In this document: positions 63,574-64,000 of the stretch, piece by piece
How the letters are laid out: each line of letters begins with the position of its first letter
Numbering within the stretch: position 1 is the first letter of the stretch
Source: Marinomonas flavescens
GTDB taxonomy: Bacteria > Pseudomonadota > Gammaproteobacteria > Pseudomonadales > Marinomonadaceae
Length of the DNA: 64,000 nucleotides
Direction: 5' to 3'
Assembly: GCF_004352835.1 (NCBI RefSeq)
Contig: NZ_SJSB01000004.1
Coordinates: forward strand, 124,001 to 188,000
Notes under the pieces: generated by a model
Told to the model about the DNA's origin: nothing
Seen by the model: the letters and a program-made list of their open reading frames with translations, nothing else
The model's database searches: none
Position numbers and translations under genes: made by a program

Positions 63574-64000
63574 GTGCGTCACTGGTAACGGTGGGGTGCG
63601 AAGCTTCCTGACAATGTAACCCCCATCACGGGAATACTCATCCGTGAGGGTGGGTATAGATTTCACGAGTAAGGCGTGGATGAGGTGCTAGGCTTATTGG
63701 TATGGTTAACGCAAGTGAACTGTTGATAAACACCGTCAGCCGCAAAGAGCTAAGCTTTACTATAAGGCTCTGACCAAAATGGTATGTGGTCGGTTTTACC
63801 TTTTACATCTGGGTAAACGCTGACAAATGACCACCGGTGGACAGACAGAACCTAAGCCAATAATGTGAAAGTATCGGAACTCGGTAAGCCCGTAATGCTG
63901 CCCTCTGGGCAGGTGATCCGTAAGGTGATCTGTTGGTGTTGCGGGTAAAGGAGGATGGAAAAAGCGAATGCCAATCTGTAATGGGTTGGATAGAGGTTCG
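63574..64000 (+). mobile_element. Group II intron, 5' part (runs off the window)
   Basis: Starts at GTGCG, the group II 5' consensus GUGYG. Downstream are typical domain I and later segments: GGTGGGGTGCGAAGC, TAACGCAAGTGAACTG, AGCTAAGC, GTATCGGAACTCGGTAAGCC, GGTAAAGGAGG and the run GAAAAAGCGAATGCC ending GGATAGAGGTTCG. They match by memory the conserved ribozyme sequence of marine gammaproteobacterial introns. The reverse transcriptase gene and 3' end lie beyond position 64000. Intron boundary at 63574 is approximate. Confidence 0.7.

Overview
The window looks like a chromosomal segment of a marine gammaproteobacterium, most like Marinomonas or a close Oceanospirillales relative. This rests on the moderate GC content, the housekeeping gene types (groES-groEL, leuA of the long form, ribA, rlmM, fxsA, cvfB, yajQ) and the wealth of amine and purine catabolic genes. 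The genus is my inference from protein style; no search was run.

Layout. Positions 1-4600 hold the tail of an upstream gene, a dimethylglycine/sarcosine dehydrogenase-like flavoprotein and two GcvA-type LysR regulators. Positions 4600-11400 are an AT-rich patch of decayed genes (a stop-interrupted hypothetical gene, a lipoprotein with in-frame stops behind it, the C-terminal stub of an ABC ATPase) beside an intact three-gene envelope operon: an OmpA-type lipoprotein, a four-helix membrane protein with a long coiled coil, and a secreted von Willebrand-A-like protein. I cannot assign that operon to a known system. Positions 12200-15700 encode a XylF/RbsB-type sugar ABC transporter with a single-domain ATPase. 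Then come an AzgA-type purine permease, an LTA-synthase-like phosphotransferase, two tandem lipid A phosphoethanolamine transferases, a methyltransferase and a DUF2946-PepSY pair probably linked to metal uptake.

Positions 27000-36000 are a purine salvage/degradation block: adenine deaminase, XdhC, hydroxyisourate hydrolase and a BMP-type nucleoside ABC transporter on the minus strand, facing puuE and uraD on the plus strand. A RutR-like palindrome lies in the divergent gap. Positions 36000-55050 are ordinary core genome: c-di-GMP and response-regulator proteins, pseudouridine synthase, rlmM, an L,D-transpeptidase, a parvulin, leuA with an Lrp-type neighbour, ribA, a DEAD-box helicase, cvfB, a ketopantoate reductase, yajQ, an alkyltransferase-like protein, fxsA and groESL with a sigma-32-like promoter.

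Positions 55051-64000 are a mobile region anchored at the 3' end of groEL. The last 17 bases of groEL recur, nearly identical, at 62204 and 63091. Each copy lies near paired GGGGTAT motifs, and an integrase fragment sits just downstream of groEL. I read this as two stacked integrative elements. The first carries a complete QatABCD anti-phage system, a RadC-like protein that has lost a zinc ligand, and a broken ArdC antirestriction gene. The second is under 1 kb and carries essentially only a ParD-ParE toxin-antitoxin pair. Beyond the third core copy come five adjacent hairpins and the 5' part of a group II intron that runs off the window.
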